64,000 nucleotides of DNA from Planctomycetota bacterium (GTDB lineage Bacteria; Planctomycetota; UBA1135; GCA-002686595): the NCBI GenBank assembly GCA_020638855.1, contig JACKHT010000003.1, forward strand, positions 1 through 64,000. Direction: 5' to 3'. Each line of letters opens with the position of its first letter. The stretch's first letter is position 1. This document shows, one piece after another, positions 35,306 through 43,838 of the stretch. The notes under the pieces were generated by a model. That model was not told the origin of the DNA, searched no databases, and saw only the letters and a list, made by a program, of their open reading frames with translations. Position numbers and translations under genes: made by a program.

Positions 35306-36613
35306 TCAGTATCCGAGCGCGCGGAGATTCTGGAGCTGCTGGTCGTTGAGGGTCGCGCTACCCTTGGCCGGAGTCCAACGCTTCCAGCCCGCCTTGGCGG
35401 CTTGCAGCGCGTTTTGGAGCGACTCGGCTTGGTGCGGGGAGCCCTCGAACAAATCCTGGCGTTCGGTGGGATCGGCAAAGAGGTCATACAGCTCGTGTCC
35501 CGTCGGCTCGTCCAGGATGAGCTTGTGAGAGTCCTGCAACACGGCGTCCAAGGTCTTGGAGCCAAACCAAGGGGGGCTGTGGAGTTGGGCGAACAGGGGC
35601 CGTTCGGGCGGCAATGCCCGATCCCGCATCAAGGGGAACAAATTGATGCCCTGATCGACCTCCCCACGGCCCAATCCCAGATAGCCACGCAAAGTCGGCA
35701 AGACATCCAAGAGCGAGGCGCCGCCCGACCAACGACCCGCCGGAGCGCCCTTTCCGGGGAACGACCAGATCAGAGGCACATCGATCACTTCGTGGTACAG
35801 GGTCCGCCCATGGTCCCAACCTCCGTGATCCTGGAATTCCTCACCGTGGTCGGCGGTGACGACCAACACCGTGTTCTGATCCCAGCCAAGGGCCTCATAC
35901 AGCTCCCGAATGCGCGCATCCACAAACCCAATCTCGCTGTCGTAGGCGGCCAGTTGGTCGGTCCTTGGGTCCCCACTGGGCTCGGGTTTGGTCCCGTGGA
36001 ACTGGTAGGGCCGATGGGGGTCCATGTAGTGTAGGTACAACAGGTAGGGCCTTTCCCCCCGCAGCCGGTCCTTCCAGGCCATGACCTGTGCGTTCACCGC
36101 CCGGGCGCCCACGTTGTTCAGGTTGTGGAAGGCGTCGAAGCCCTGGTCAAACCCCATCTCATGGCAGATGTTGCGATTGTCGGTGACCGCTAGGGTTTGG
36201 TACCCAGCCCCCTGGAAGACCTCTGCCAGGGTCGTGATGTCGGCGGGGATGCGGTCCAACTCCAGGGTCGCGCCCCCAGCATCCCGTTCGCGCGTGGCCA
36301 GGAAACCGGTGTGCACCCCATGTTGGTCGGGGTACAACGAAGTCATCAGCGAAGCCGTGGCGGGCGCGGTCCAAGAAGAGGTGGACCGGGTGGGATCGCA
36401 GACCACCCCTCTCTGGGCCAAGCGATCGAGGAACGGGGAAGGACTCGGTTCGCACCCGTAGGCACCCAAGCGATCGGCCCGCAGCGTGTCGATCACAATC
36501 AAAACCACATTGGGCTGGGGCTGGGGTTCCTCTTGCGAACAAGCAGCGAGCGCGAGGCTCAGCAAAACCAACCCGCCAAAGGCGAGCGGACCAGACCCAG
36601 CAATCTGCCGCAT
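35306..36613 (-). CDS. Sulfatase-superfamily lipoprotein without the formylglycine cysteine
   Basis: About 435 aa from ATG 36613, which gives a good lipoprotein signal (lipobox LAAC); an ATG 72 bp upstream (36685) is also possible. VVLIVIDTLRADRLGAYG, SPFLDRLAQRGV, TSLYPDQHGVH and VVTADHGEEFQDHGGWDHGR mark the alkaline-phosphatase/sulfatase fold. At the active-site position the sequence is SWTAPATASL, so the Cys/Ser of C/S-X-P-X-R is replaced by Thr and the Arg is missing. Classical formylglycine sulfatase activity is unlikely; a phosphodiesterase/phosphotransferase role with Thr nucleophile is plausible. Ends in LRALGY. Confidence 0.8.
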   Translation of the reverse strand: MRQIAGSGPLAFGGLVLLSLALAACSQEEPQPQPNVVLIVIDTLRADRLGAYGCEPSPSPFLDRLAQRGVVCDPTRSTSSWTAPATASLMTSLYPDQHGVHTGFLATRERDAGGATLELDRIPADITTLAEVFQGAGYQTLAVTDNRNICHEMGFDQGFDAFHNLNNVGARAVNAQVMAWKDRLRGERPYLLYLHYMDPHRPYQFHGTKPEPSGDPRTDQLAAYDSEIGFVDARIRELYEALGWDQNTVLVVTADHGEEFQDHGGWDHGRTLYHEVIDVPLIWSFPGKGAPAGRWSGGASLLDVLPTLRGYLGLGRGEVDQGINLFPLMRDRALPPERPLFAQLHSPPWFGSKTLDAVLQDSHKLILDEPTGHELYDLFADPTERQDLFEGSPHQAESLQNALQAAKAGWKRWTPAKGSATLNDQQLQNLRALGY

Positions 36614-36697
36614 CCTCCGGAAACCCAATGGGGCCCTAGCGGTGAGTTCCGTGGGGAGTTCTGAGGGTGCAGCGCTGGACGACATCGTGACCCTCCT

Positions 36698-36726
36698 ATC
36701 CTAGCGTATCTTCGCTCATCCTAGCG
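36698..36726. promoter_or_regulatory. Two 9-bp direct repeats 20 bp apart upstream of the cyanophycin genes
   Basis: ATCCTAGCG occurs at 36698-36706 and 36718-36726, on the same face of the helix (20-bp spacing), in the 76-149-bp region between the divergent sulfatase-like and iadA genes. This could be an operator for a regulator binding as a dimer of dimers, or chance. No regulator gene is next to it. Confidence 0.4.
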
Positions 36727-36762
36727 CCCCTCGCGTCGAGCCGCACGCGCCGCGCGGACTGC

Positions 36763-38076
36763 GTGCAAGGGGGGGCGTCAGGGCTCGCACGTCTCTTCGC
36801 GGGACTCGCTTTCTTGCGGGGGGCTGGGGGCCGTGGTACCGTCCCCCGCCGCCGTAAGGCACCCGACCCGGCATCCCCCGTACCGGCCCCCTACTTGCTC
36901 CAGCTCCTCCTGAATGCCGATGTGTTTGCACCCGAGCCCCTCGGCGTGCAGCACCTCTTGATTGCGGGCGGGCGCTTGGCCTGGATGGGCACCGTTCGAC
37001 CGGAGGTGCCCAAGGAATGGGACGTGGCGATCCATGATCTGAAAGGGGCACGGGTCATCCCGGGTCTGATCGACGGGCATGCCCATGTCACGGGCGGCGG
37101 TGGGGAGGCCGGCCCGCAGACGCGCGTCCCGGCCGTGCCGCTTTCGCGTTTCACCCGTGGCGGAATCACCACGGTGGTTGGGCTCTTGGGCACCGATGAT
37201 GTCACGCGTTCCACGGCCGACCTAGTCGCCACGACCCGCGGCTTGGTGGCCGAAGGCATGACCGCGTTTTGCTACACCGGCGGCTACCACCTGCCGGCGA
37301 CCACCCTGACCGGCAGCGTGCGCGGAGACATCGTCCACATCGATTGCATCCTGGGAGTCGGCGAGTTGGCGATCAGCGATCACCGCTCGAGTCAGCCCAC
37401 CCTGGACGAGTTGTTGCGCGTGGCGGCCGATGCCCATGTGGCGGGTCTCATGACCGGCAAGGCCGGCATCTGCCACCTGCACCTGGGCGATGGCGCGCGC
37501 GGTTTGGACCTTGTCCGCCAAGCCCTCGACCAAAGCGAATTGCCCGCGCGCGTGTTCCAGCCCACCCATGTCAATCGCCGCAAGGCTTTGTTCGAAGAAG
37601 CGGGTGAGCTGGCTTTGCGTGGTTGCCACATCGACCTGACGGCTTTCCCGGTGGAGCCAGGCGAGGACGCCTACACTGCCGAGGATGCTCTCGAACGCTA
37701 TTGGGCGGCGGAATGGCCCCAAGCTCGCGTAACGGTCAGTTCCGATGGGGGCGGTTGCCTGCCGCATTTCGATGGCGACGGCCGCGTCTCGCACATGGGG
37801 GTGGGCCAGCCCGCGGCGCTTGCCCAATGCTTGGCGACTCTGCTGGAACGCGGGCACCCGCTCGGACAAGCCTTGCCGCCGTTCACCAGCAACGTAGCCG
37901 ACCTTTTGCGTTTGGACAAAAAGGGGCGACTGCGCGTGGGGGCCGATGCGGACCTCGTCGTTCTGAGCGATCAAGGGTTGCCCGAAGACGTCATGCTCCA
38001 AGGCGTCTGGCACGTACGCGAACAACAGCCCGTGGTGTGCGGGACGTTTGAAACCTTCGAAGGTAGGCAGGCATGA
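36763..38076 (+). CDS. iadA: Isoaspartyl dipeptidase (beta-aspartyl-peptidase)
   Basis: 437 aa from the GTG at 36763; the family match begins about residue 45, so a later start (for example TTG 36895) is likely and the first about 44 residues may not be translated. Amidohydrolase features: DGHAHVTGGGG (His106, His108), YTGGYHLP, PTHVNRRKALFEEA, VSSDGGG and the family-typical end VVCGTFETFEG. In E. coli IadA a carboxylated Lys lies before AISDHRS; here the equivalent residue is Glu201 in GVGELAISDHRSS. It hydrolyses beta-Asp-Arg dipeptides released by cyanophycinase. Overlaps cphB by 4 bp. Confidence 0.92.
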   Translation: MQGGASGLARLFAGLAFLRGAGGRGTVPRRRKAPDPASPVPAPYLLQLLLNADVFAPEPLGVQHLLIAGGRLAWMGTVRPEVPKEWDVAIHDLKGARVIPGLIDGHAHVTGGGGEAGPQTRVPAVPLSRFTRGGITTVVGLLGTDDVTRSTADLVATTRGLVAEGMTAFCYTGGYHLPATTLTGSVRGDIVHIDCILGVGELAISDHRSSQPTLDELLRVAADAHVAGLMTGKAGICHLHLGDGARGLDLVRQALDQSELPARVFQPTHVNRRKALFEEAGELALRGCHIDLTAFPVEPGEDAYTAEDALERYWAAEWPQARVTVSSDGGGCLPHFDGDGRVSHMGVGQPAALAQCLATLLERGHPLGQALPPFTSNVADLLRLDKKGRLRVGADADLVVLSDQGLPEDVMLQGVWHVREQQPVVCGTFETFEGRQA

Positions 38077-38897
38077 CGCGAGGTTACGTCGTCCCGGTGG
38101 GCGGGGCCGAAGAAAAGGTCCGCGACGCAGAAATCCTGCGCCGGTTTGTTCGGTTGTGCGGAGGCCCCGAAGGGCGGATCGCCGTGATCCCGACAGCCTC
38201 CAAGCTGGCGGACACGGGGGATGCCTATGCGCAGATCTTCGCCGAAATGGGCGCGCGCAATGTCAGCGTGCTCAACATCGAAGAACGCTCGCAGGGATCC
38301 GATAAGGAGTTCCTGCGCATCCTCGAGCGGGCCAACGGGGTGTGGATGACCGGTGGCAACCAGCTGCGGCTTTCCACGACCCTGGGCGGTACGCCGTTGA
38401 GCGAGATGATGCGCCAACGCAACGCCGAGGACGGGTTGCACGTGGCGGGCACTTCGGCCGGCGCCTCAATCCTCTCCGAGCACATGATTGCCTACGGAGC
38501 CGAAGGCCCGACGCCCTCGAGCAACAAGGTGACCTTGGCACCCGGGCTCGGCTTGATCCCCTGGGCGATCATCGACCAACACTTCCGCCAACGGGATCGG
38601 TTGGGCCGTTTGCTTTCGGCCCTGGCTTACAACCCGCGCCTGATCGGGCTTGGGTTGGATGAGGATACGGCTGCGGTCTTCGCGCCCGACGATACGATGA
38701 CCGTGGTCGGATCGGGATCCATCACCGTGGTCGATGCTACCGACGTCGAGTTTTCGTCGATGGATTCGGCCAACCAGTCGGATCCGGTGACGATCATCGG
38801 TGTCCGTTTGCACTGCCTGACCGCGCGTGCCAGTTTCGATGTCAAAACCCGCACGGCGCGCCCCCCAAGCGAATTCTTGAAGAACCGAAAATCCTAG
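38073..38897 (+). CDS. cphB: Cyanophycinase
   Basis: 274 aa, ATGA overlap with iadA. Peptidase S51 motifs are complete: VVPVGGAEEK at the start, VIPTAS (about 38-43), WMTGGNQLRL (about 91-100) and AGTSAGAS with the nucleophile Ser128, then a histidine-containing IIDQHFRQRDR. No signal peptide, so it acts in the cytosol as an exopeptidase releasing beta-Asp-Arg from cyanophycin. The next gene is cphA, 9 bp on. Confidence 0.95.
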   Translation: MTRGYVVPVGGAEEKVRDAEILRRFVRLCGGPEGRIAVIPTASKLADTGDAYAQIFAEMGARNVSVLNIEERSQGSDKEFLRILERANGVWMTGGNQLRLSTTLGGTPLSEMMRQRNAEDGLHVAGTSAGASILSEHMIAYGAEGPTPSSNKVTLAPGLGLIPWAIIDQHFRQRDRLGRLLSALAYNPRLIGLGLDEDTAAVFAPDDTMTVVGSGSITVVDATDVEFSSMDSANQSDPVTIIGVRLHCLTARASFDVKTRTARPPSEFLKNRKS

Positions 38898-38906
38898 GGC
38901 TTGCTC

Positions 38907-41696
38907 ATGAAGATCCTTTCGAAGTCTGTTTACGTTGGTCCGAACCATTACGCGCTCTTTCGGGTCATCAAGCTGACCGTGGATCTGGGCGAGCTCGAGC
39001 AATGGCCGACGGCACGCTTGGGCCAAGCCTTTGTCGATGCCCTACTGGAGCGGCTACCTGGGCTACGATCCCATGGGTGCTCCTACGGCGAACCGGGTGG
39101 GTTTGTGCGCCGCTTGGGCGAAGACGAGGGGACTTGGTTGGGCCACGTGTTGGAGCACGTGGCGATCGAGTTGCAAAACATCGCCGGGGGCGACGTGACC
39201 TTCGGCAAAACCCGCGGCAACGGGATTCCGGGCCAGTACACGGTCGTTTTCGAGTACGAGCAGGACGAAGTGGGTTTGGAAGCGGCGCACTTGGCCTTGG
39301 ATTTGTTGCACAATCTTTTGCCGCCTGAGTTGCGCCCGAGCGACGCACGGCGCGAGTTCGACTGGGACAAGGAGTGCGACGCCTTCATCCGCTACGCCCA
39401 GCGTCGGGCCTTCGGGCCCAGCACCCAATCCTTGGTCAAGGCCGCCGAAGACCGCGGTATCCCGTGGTTGCGGCTCAATCGCCACAGCCTGGTGCAGCTC
39501 GGCCACGGCAAGTACCAGCGCCGGATCCAAGCCACCATCACCAGCGAAACGCGCCACATCGCCGTCGAGTTGGCTTCCGACAAGGAAGAGACCAACAAGC
39601 TGCTTGGAGACCTCGGCTTGCCGGTAGCGAGCCAACGCCTCGTCTACAGCGCGGAAGACGCCAAGATCGCGGCCGACCGCATCGGCTATCCCGTCGTGGT
39701 GAAGCCCCTCAATGCCAACCACGGGCGCGGTGTGTCGATCCACTTGCAAACCGGAGAGGAGGTGCGCGTGGCCTTCGATCACGCCCGGGAACATGCGCGC
39801 GCCGTGTTGGTCGAGAGTTACATCGAAGGTCTGGACCATCGACTGTTGGTGGTGAACGGCGAACTGGTTGCAGCCAGCAAGCGTGTTCCGGGCCACGTGG
39901 TCGGGGACGGCCAGCACACCATCGAAGAGTTGGTCGAAACCGTCAACCGCGACCCGCGGCGCGGCATCGGCCACGAAAAGATTCTCACCCGCCTGGAGCT
40001 CGACCACCAAGCGCTGCGCCTCTTGGAATTGCGCGGATACGACGGTCAGACCATCCCGCCGGAAGGCGAAATGGTGTTCTTGCGTTCGACGGGCAACCTT
40101 TCGACTGGCGGAACCGCGGTCGACGTGACGGACCTCGTGCATCCCGACAACCGGGAAATGGCCCGTCGCGCGGCCAACGCATTGGGACTCGACGTCTGTG
40201 GCGTGGACTTCCTGACGGTCGACATCAGCCAGTCGTACAAACTCACGCGCGGAGCGATCTGCGAGCTCAACGCCGCGCCCGGTTTCCGCATGCACGTGTC
40301 GCCCAGCGAAGGCACGCCGCGCGATGTGGCCGGTCCCGTGATGGACATGCTGTTCCCCCCCGGAACCCCCACGCGCATTCCGATCGCCTCGATCACCGGC
40401 ACCAACGGCAAGACCACCACCGCGCGTATGACCGCGCACATCCTCAAAATGGCGGGACGCCACGTCGGGCTCACCAGCACCGATGGGGTCTACATCGATG
40501 GGCACTTGACCGTGGAAGGCGACATGACCGGTCCGGTGGCCGCACGCATGGTGCTGCGCGATCCCAAGGTTGACACGGCCGTCATGGAAACCGCACGCGG
40601 CGGCATGCTGCGCGCGGGCATCGGTTATCGCCAGTGCAGCGTGGGGGCCGTGCTCAACGTGGACTCGGACCACCTGGGCCTTAAGGGCATCGACACCCTC
40701 GAAGAGTTGGCGCGCATCAAACGCACCGTGGTCGAAATCGCCAAGGACACCGCCGTCCTCAACGCCGACGACGCGCGGGTCTTGGCCATGGCCGACCATA
40801 CCCAGGCGCAGCATCTGTGCTACGTAACCTTGAACCATGCCCACCCGCTGGTGCGCGAGCACATCGCGGTCGGCGGCCGCGCGGTGGCCCTGGAGGACGG
40901 GATGGGTGGTCAGATGATCACGATCTACGACAACGGCCAGCACATCCCGTTGCTCTGGACGCATCAGATCCCTGCTACGCTCGACGGTCGCGCCTTGCAC
41001 AACGTGCAGAACGCGATGTTTGCAGCGGGCATCACCTATTCGATGGGGGTGGAACTCGAGGAGATTCGCCACGGGCTGCGTACCTTCGATACGACCTTCT
41101 TCCAAGCGCCTGGGCGCATGAACGTGTTCGATGAGCACCCCTTCAAGGTGATCCTCGACTACGGCCACAACGCTGCGGCCGTGCGCGCCATGGTTGACTT
41201 GGTGGGCCGTTTGGAGCCGAAGGGCCGGCGCATCGTGGTGGTGGCCGCCCCTGGCGACCGCCGCGACGAGGACATCATCGAGGTGGCCGAAGCCGTCGCC
41301 GGCAAGTTCGACCACTACATTTGCCGCCGCGACGACAATTTCCGCGGACGCGACGGCGATGAAGTTCCCCAAATCCAGCGCAAGGCGATGATCGCAGCCG
41401 GCGTGTCCCCCGAGGTGGTCGAGCTGATCCCCAGCGAGATCGATGCGGTGGATCGCGCCTTGGAACTGGCCGGGCCCGGCGACTTGCTGTTGATTTTCGG
41501 CGACAACATCCCGCGCAGCTGGAAGCAAATCACCTCGTTCCATGCCGGGGATGCCGAGGCCGCCAAATCGCAGCAACCCAAGCACGGATTGCTGCGGCCG
41601 TTTGAGGCCCCGCATACCCCGAGCTTTGGCGAGCACCAACTGATTCGCGATGAGCGCGGGGTGCGCCTCGCTCGCGAGCAGGAAACCTCCGACTGA
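38907..41696 (+). CDS. cphA: Cyanophycin synthetase
   Basis: 929 aa from ATG 38907. The N-terminal domain (about 1-160, GPNHYALFRVIKLTVDLG), the ATP-grasp domain adding Asp to the backbone (about 215-480) and the Mur-ligase domain adding Arg to side chains (from GTNGKTTTARMTAHILK at about 498 to the end) are all present and in the normal order. ETARGGMLRAGIGY and DYGHNAAAVRAM support the last domain. It makes multi-L-arginyl-poly-L-aspartate, a nitrogen store, from Asp, Arg and ATP. Overlaps the next gene by 47 bp. Confidence 0.96.
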   Translation: MKILSKSVYVGPNHYALFRVIKLTVDLGELEQWPTARLGQAFVDALLERLPGLRSHGCSYGEPGGFVRRLGEDEGTWLGHVLEHVAIELQNIAGGDVTFGKTRGNGIPGQYTVVFEYEQDEVGLEAAHLALDLLHNLLPPELRPSDARREFDWDKECDAFIRYAQRRAFGPSTQSLVKAAEDRGIPWLRLNRHSLVQLGHGKYQRRIQATITSETRHIAVELASDKEETNKLLGDLGLPVASQRLVYSAEDAKIAADRIGYPVVVKPLNANHGRGVSIHLQTGEEVRVAFDHAREHARAVLVESYIEGLDHRLLVVNGELVAASKRVPGHVVGDGQHTIEELVETVNRDPRRGIGHEKILTRLELDHQALRLLELRGYDGQTIPPEGEMVFLRSTGNLSTGGTAVDVTDLVHPDNREMARRAANALGLDVCGVDFLTVDISQSYKLTRGAICELNAAPGFRMHVSPSEGTPRDVAGPVMDMLFPPGTPTRIPIASITGTNGKTTTARMTAHILKMAGRHVGLTSTDGVYIDGHLTVEGDMTGPVAARMVLRDPKVDTAVMETARGGMLRAGIGYRQCSVGAVLNVDSDHLGLKGIDTLEELARIKRTVVEIAKDTAVLNADDARVLAMADHTQAQHLCYVTLNHAHPLVREHIAVGGRAVALEDGMGGQMITIYDNGQHIPLLWTHQIPATLDGRALHNVQNAMFAAGITYSMGVELEEIRHGLRTFDTTFFQAPGRMNVFDEHPFKVILDYGHNAAAVRAMVDLVGRLEPKGRRIVVVAAPGDRRDEDIIEVAEAVAGKFDHYICRRDDNFRGRDGDEVPQIQRKAMIAAGVSPEVVELIPSEIDAVDRALELAGPGDLLLIFGDNIPRSWKQITSFHAGDAEAAKSQQPKHGLLRPFEAPHTPSFGEHQLIRDERGVRLAREQETSD

Positions 41697-43413
41697 GGTC
41701 GATGCCTTGGAACTCTTGGAAGCTCGCCGACTCACCGGCGCCAATTGGCTCTGGGCCTATCCCGGAGCCATCCTGGAAGTCGCCTTGGGCGCGGGAGAGG
41801 ACGCCGATGAGGTGGCCCGCGCTTGGCGTACGGAACTGACGGCAGGCCTGGAGGCCTTGTCGCTCGAAGTCCGCACGGTGCGGCGCGACTACCCCGGCGG
41901 TATGAGCTTGGCCTTCGCTGCGCCCATCGATGCCTTGTACAGCGCGGTGAGCATTGGGGAGTTGGCTTGGGCGGCGGCTCAAGCTCGGCTATCGGGCGAA
42001 CCCTACCCCAATCTCGCACAGGCTTGGAAAGCGGTAGAGCAAGAACTCATCGCCGAGCGCAGCCCACGGTTGGTCGAATTGGCCGAGGAAGCCGCCCGTC
42101 GCGGGATCAACCTATGCGGCGACGACGAGTGGACCACCCTGGGGATGGGCGCGCACGGCCAGACCTACGACACCACCGACTTACCCGAAGTGACCGATGT
42201 CGACTGGGATCGGTTGGCGGACGTGCCGTGCGCCATGGTGACCGGAACCAACGGCAAGTCGACCACCGTACGCATGTTGGTGGCCATGGCCCAGGCGGAC
42301 GGTCGGGTGCCGGGAGCTTCCTCCACCGACTGGATTCAGGTGGGGGACGAGTTGCTCGACAAGGATGATTGGTCGGGACCGGGTGGGGCACGCGCGGTGC
42401 TGAAGGACCCGCGTGTGGAAGTCGCGATCTTGGAAACCGCGCGGGGAGGGCTCCTGCGGCGCGGTTTGGCGGTCCCGCGCGTCGATGTGGCCGTCATCAT
42501 CAACGTGGCCACCGACCATATGGGCGAAATGGGGGTGCACTCGCTCTCCGACCTGACCGAAGTCAAATTCGTGGTGCGCCGCGCTGCCGAACACTTGGTG
42601 CTCAACGCCGACGATCCCGAGGTGCGCCGCCGGGGCAGCAACGTGGAGCGACCGGTGACATGGGTATCGCTCGATGCGGAGGATCGCCTGGTGCGCGAGC
42701 ATCAAAAGGCGGGTGGGCGGGTTGCGTTGGTGGAGAATGGGATACTGGTCCTGTGTGATGGAACCATGCGCGAAGATTTGCTGCCCGTCGAGCGCGTTCC
42801 GGTCGCCCTGGGCGGCGCGGCGCGCTACAACCTCACCAACGCCTTGTGCGCCGCCGCCGCGGCTTGGCGCATGGGACTCTCGTTCGATGCGATCCGTGCT
42901 GGCTTGGCCGGCTTCGAGAGCGATCCGATCCGCAATCCCGGCCGGCTCAACTCGTTCGACTTGGGCGGCGTGCATGCCCTGGTGGACTTCGCCCACAACC
43001 CCCACGGCATGCGCGCGCTGTTTGAATTGGCCGATGCGCTTCCCCACCAGCGCTTGGCGGTGCTGCTCGGCCAGGCAGGCGACCGCGACGACGCCTCGAT
43101 CATCGAACTCGCGCAGATCACCGCCGAGACCCGCCCCGACCTCGTCGTCGTCAAGCACATGACCCGCCACCTGCGTGGCCGGGCCGAAGGCGAAGTGGTC
43201 CGCCTGATCGACCAAACCCTGCGCCAACATGGACTCGCGTCAAGCGCCATCCAAGAATCCCCCAGCGAACTGGAAGCCGCCCGCGACGCCCTCACCTGGG
43301 CCCAACCCGGCGACTTGCTCCTGCTCTTGTGCCACGCCGAACGCGACGAAGTCCTCGAACTGCTGCAGCGCCTACAACGCGAGAATTGGCAACCCGGGAG
43401 TCCGCTGCCCTAA
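41650..43413 (+). CDS. CphA-like Mur-ligase protein without ATP-grasp domain
   Basis: 587 aa from ATG 41650 (47 bp inside cphA); a TTG at 41706 is an alternative. The N-terminal about 150 residues echo the CphA N-domain (RRLTGANWLWAYPGAILEVALG against GPNHYALFRVIKLTVDLG). The sequence then passes directly to the Mur-ligase domain: VTGTNGKSTT (about 197-206), ILETARGGLLRRGL, NVATDHMGEMG, DFAHNPHGMRAL. The ATP-grasp domain that CphA has between them is absent. The active-site residues of the Mur part look intact. It may add an amino acid to cyanophycin side chains or work as a partner of CphA; the substrate is unknown. Confidence 0.85.
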   Translation: MSAGCASLASRKPPTEVDALELLEARRLTGANWLWAYPGAILEVALGAGEDADEVARAWRTELTAGLEALSLEVRTVRRDYPGGMSLAFAAPIDALYSAVSIGELAWAAAQARLSGEPYPNLAQAWKAVEQELIAERSPRLVELAEEAARRGINLCGDDEWTTLGMGAHGQTYDTTDLPEVTDVDWDRLADVPCAMVTGTNGKSTTVRMLVAMAQADGRVPGASSTDWIQVGDELLDKDDWSGPGGARAVLKDPRVEVAILETARGGLLRRGLAVPRVDVAVIINVATDHMGEMGVHSLSDLTEVKFVVRRAAEHLVLNADDPEVRRRGSNVERPVTWVSLDAEDRLVREHQKAGGRVALVENGILVLCDGTMREDLLPVERVPVALGGAARYNLTNALCAAAAAWRMGLSFDAIRAGLAGFESDPIRNPGRLNSFDLGGVHALVDFAHNPHGMRALFELADALPHQRLAVLLGQAGDRDDASIIELAQITAETRPDLVVVKHMTRHLRGRAEGEVVRLIDQTLRQHGLASSAIQESPSELEAARDALTWAQPGDLLLLLCHAERDEVLELLQRLQRENWQPGSPLP

Positions 43414-43467
43414 GGGTTGGCTATCTGCTCGAGCTTTGGCGAATCGTTCGGCCTCCAGAGTCATGGC

Positions 43468-43510
43468 TCCACGCAGCGATTGGAGCTGCTAACCCTTCGC
43501 GCTGCGTGGA
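43468..43510. terminator. Hairpin between convergent genes
   Basis: TCCACGCAGCG (43468-43478) pairs perfectly with CGCTGCGTGGA (43500-43510) around a 21-nt loop. It follows the CphA-like gene by 55 bp and precedes the stop of the small minus-strand gene at 43536. Likely bidirectional terminator. Confidence 0.65.
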
Positions 43511-43535
43511 AGCCCAAGGCCCACGGCAAACGCGG

Positions 43536-43838
43536 TCAAAGCAGGAACGAAAGGACTAGGGTGCAGCCATTGGTGGCCAAGGCCAGAACCCCCGAAGCCT
43601 TCCAGCCCATGCCCGCAACCCCGCGGTACAAGAACGCCTCGGACACCACGACGCCCGCTTCCGTGGGCCAGAAACCAAGAGGGCTGGCGAAGAGGTACGC
43701 GATGGGGTGCGTCAACAGATTGACGCTGGCCACGGTCCACAAGAGGTCTTCTGGCCTTGCACTGCGGGGCCAGCACGCGGCGGCGGTGACCTCCACGGCA
43801 ACCGTCCATAGCAGAGCTGCTGCGTAAGATTCGATCAA
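43536..43838 (-). CDS. Small membrane protein, unknown function
   Basis: 100 aa from a TTG at 43838 that overlaps the upstream stop (TTGA). Three hydrophobic segments are visible (about 4-22, 32-52 and 78-99), with VNLLTHPIAYLF and VVVSEAFLYR containing buried Glu and His. The segment order and the Glu/Tyr motif recall small energy-coupling or intramembrane proteins, but no family is certain. It is coupled to a 187-aa membrane protein gene upstream. Confidence 0.55.
   Translation of the reverse strand: MIESYAAALLWTVAVEVTAAACWPRSARPEDLLWTVASVNLLTHPIAYLFASPLGFWPTEAGVVVSEAFLYRGVAGMGWKASGVLALATNGCTLVLSFLL

Noticed and set aside
39063..41744. 893-codon minus-strand open frame opposite cphA
   Set aside because: cphA is an unambiguous cyanophycin synthetase on the plus strand; the antisense frame has no recognisable domain.
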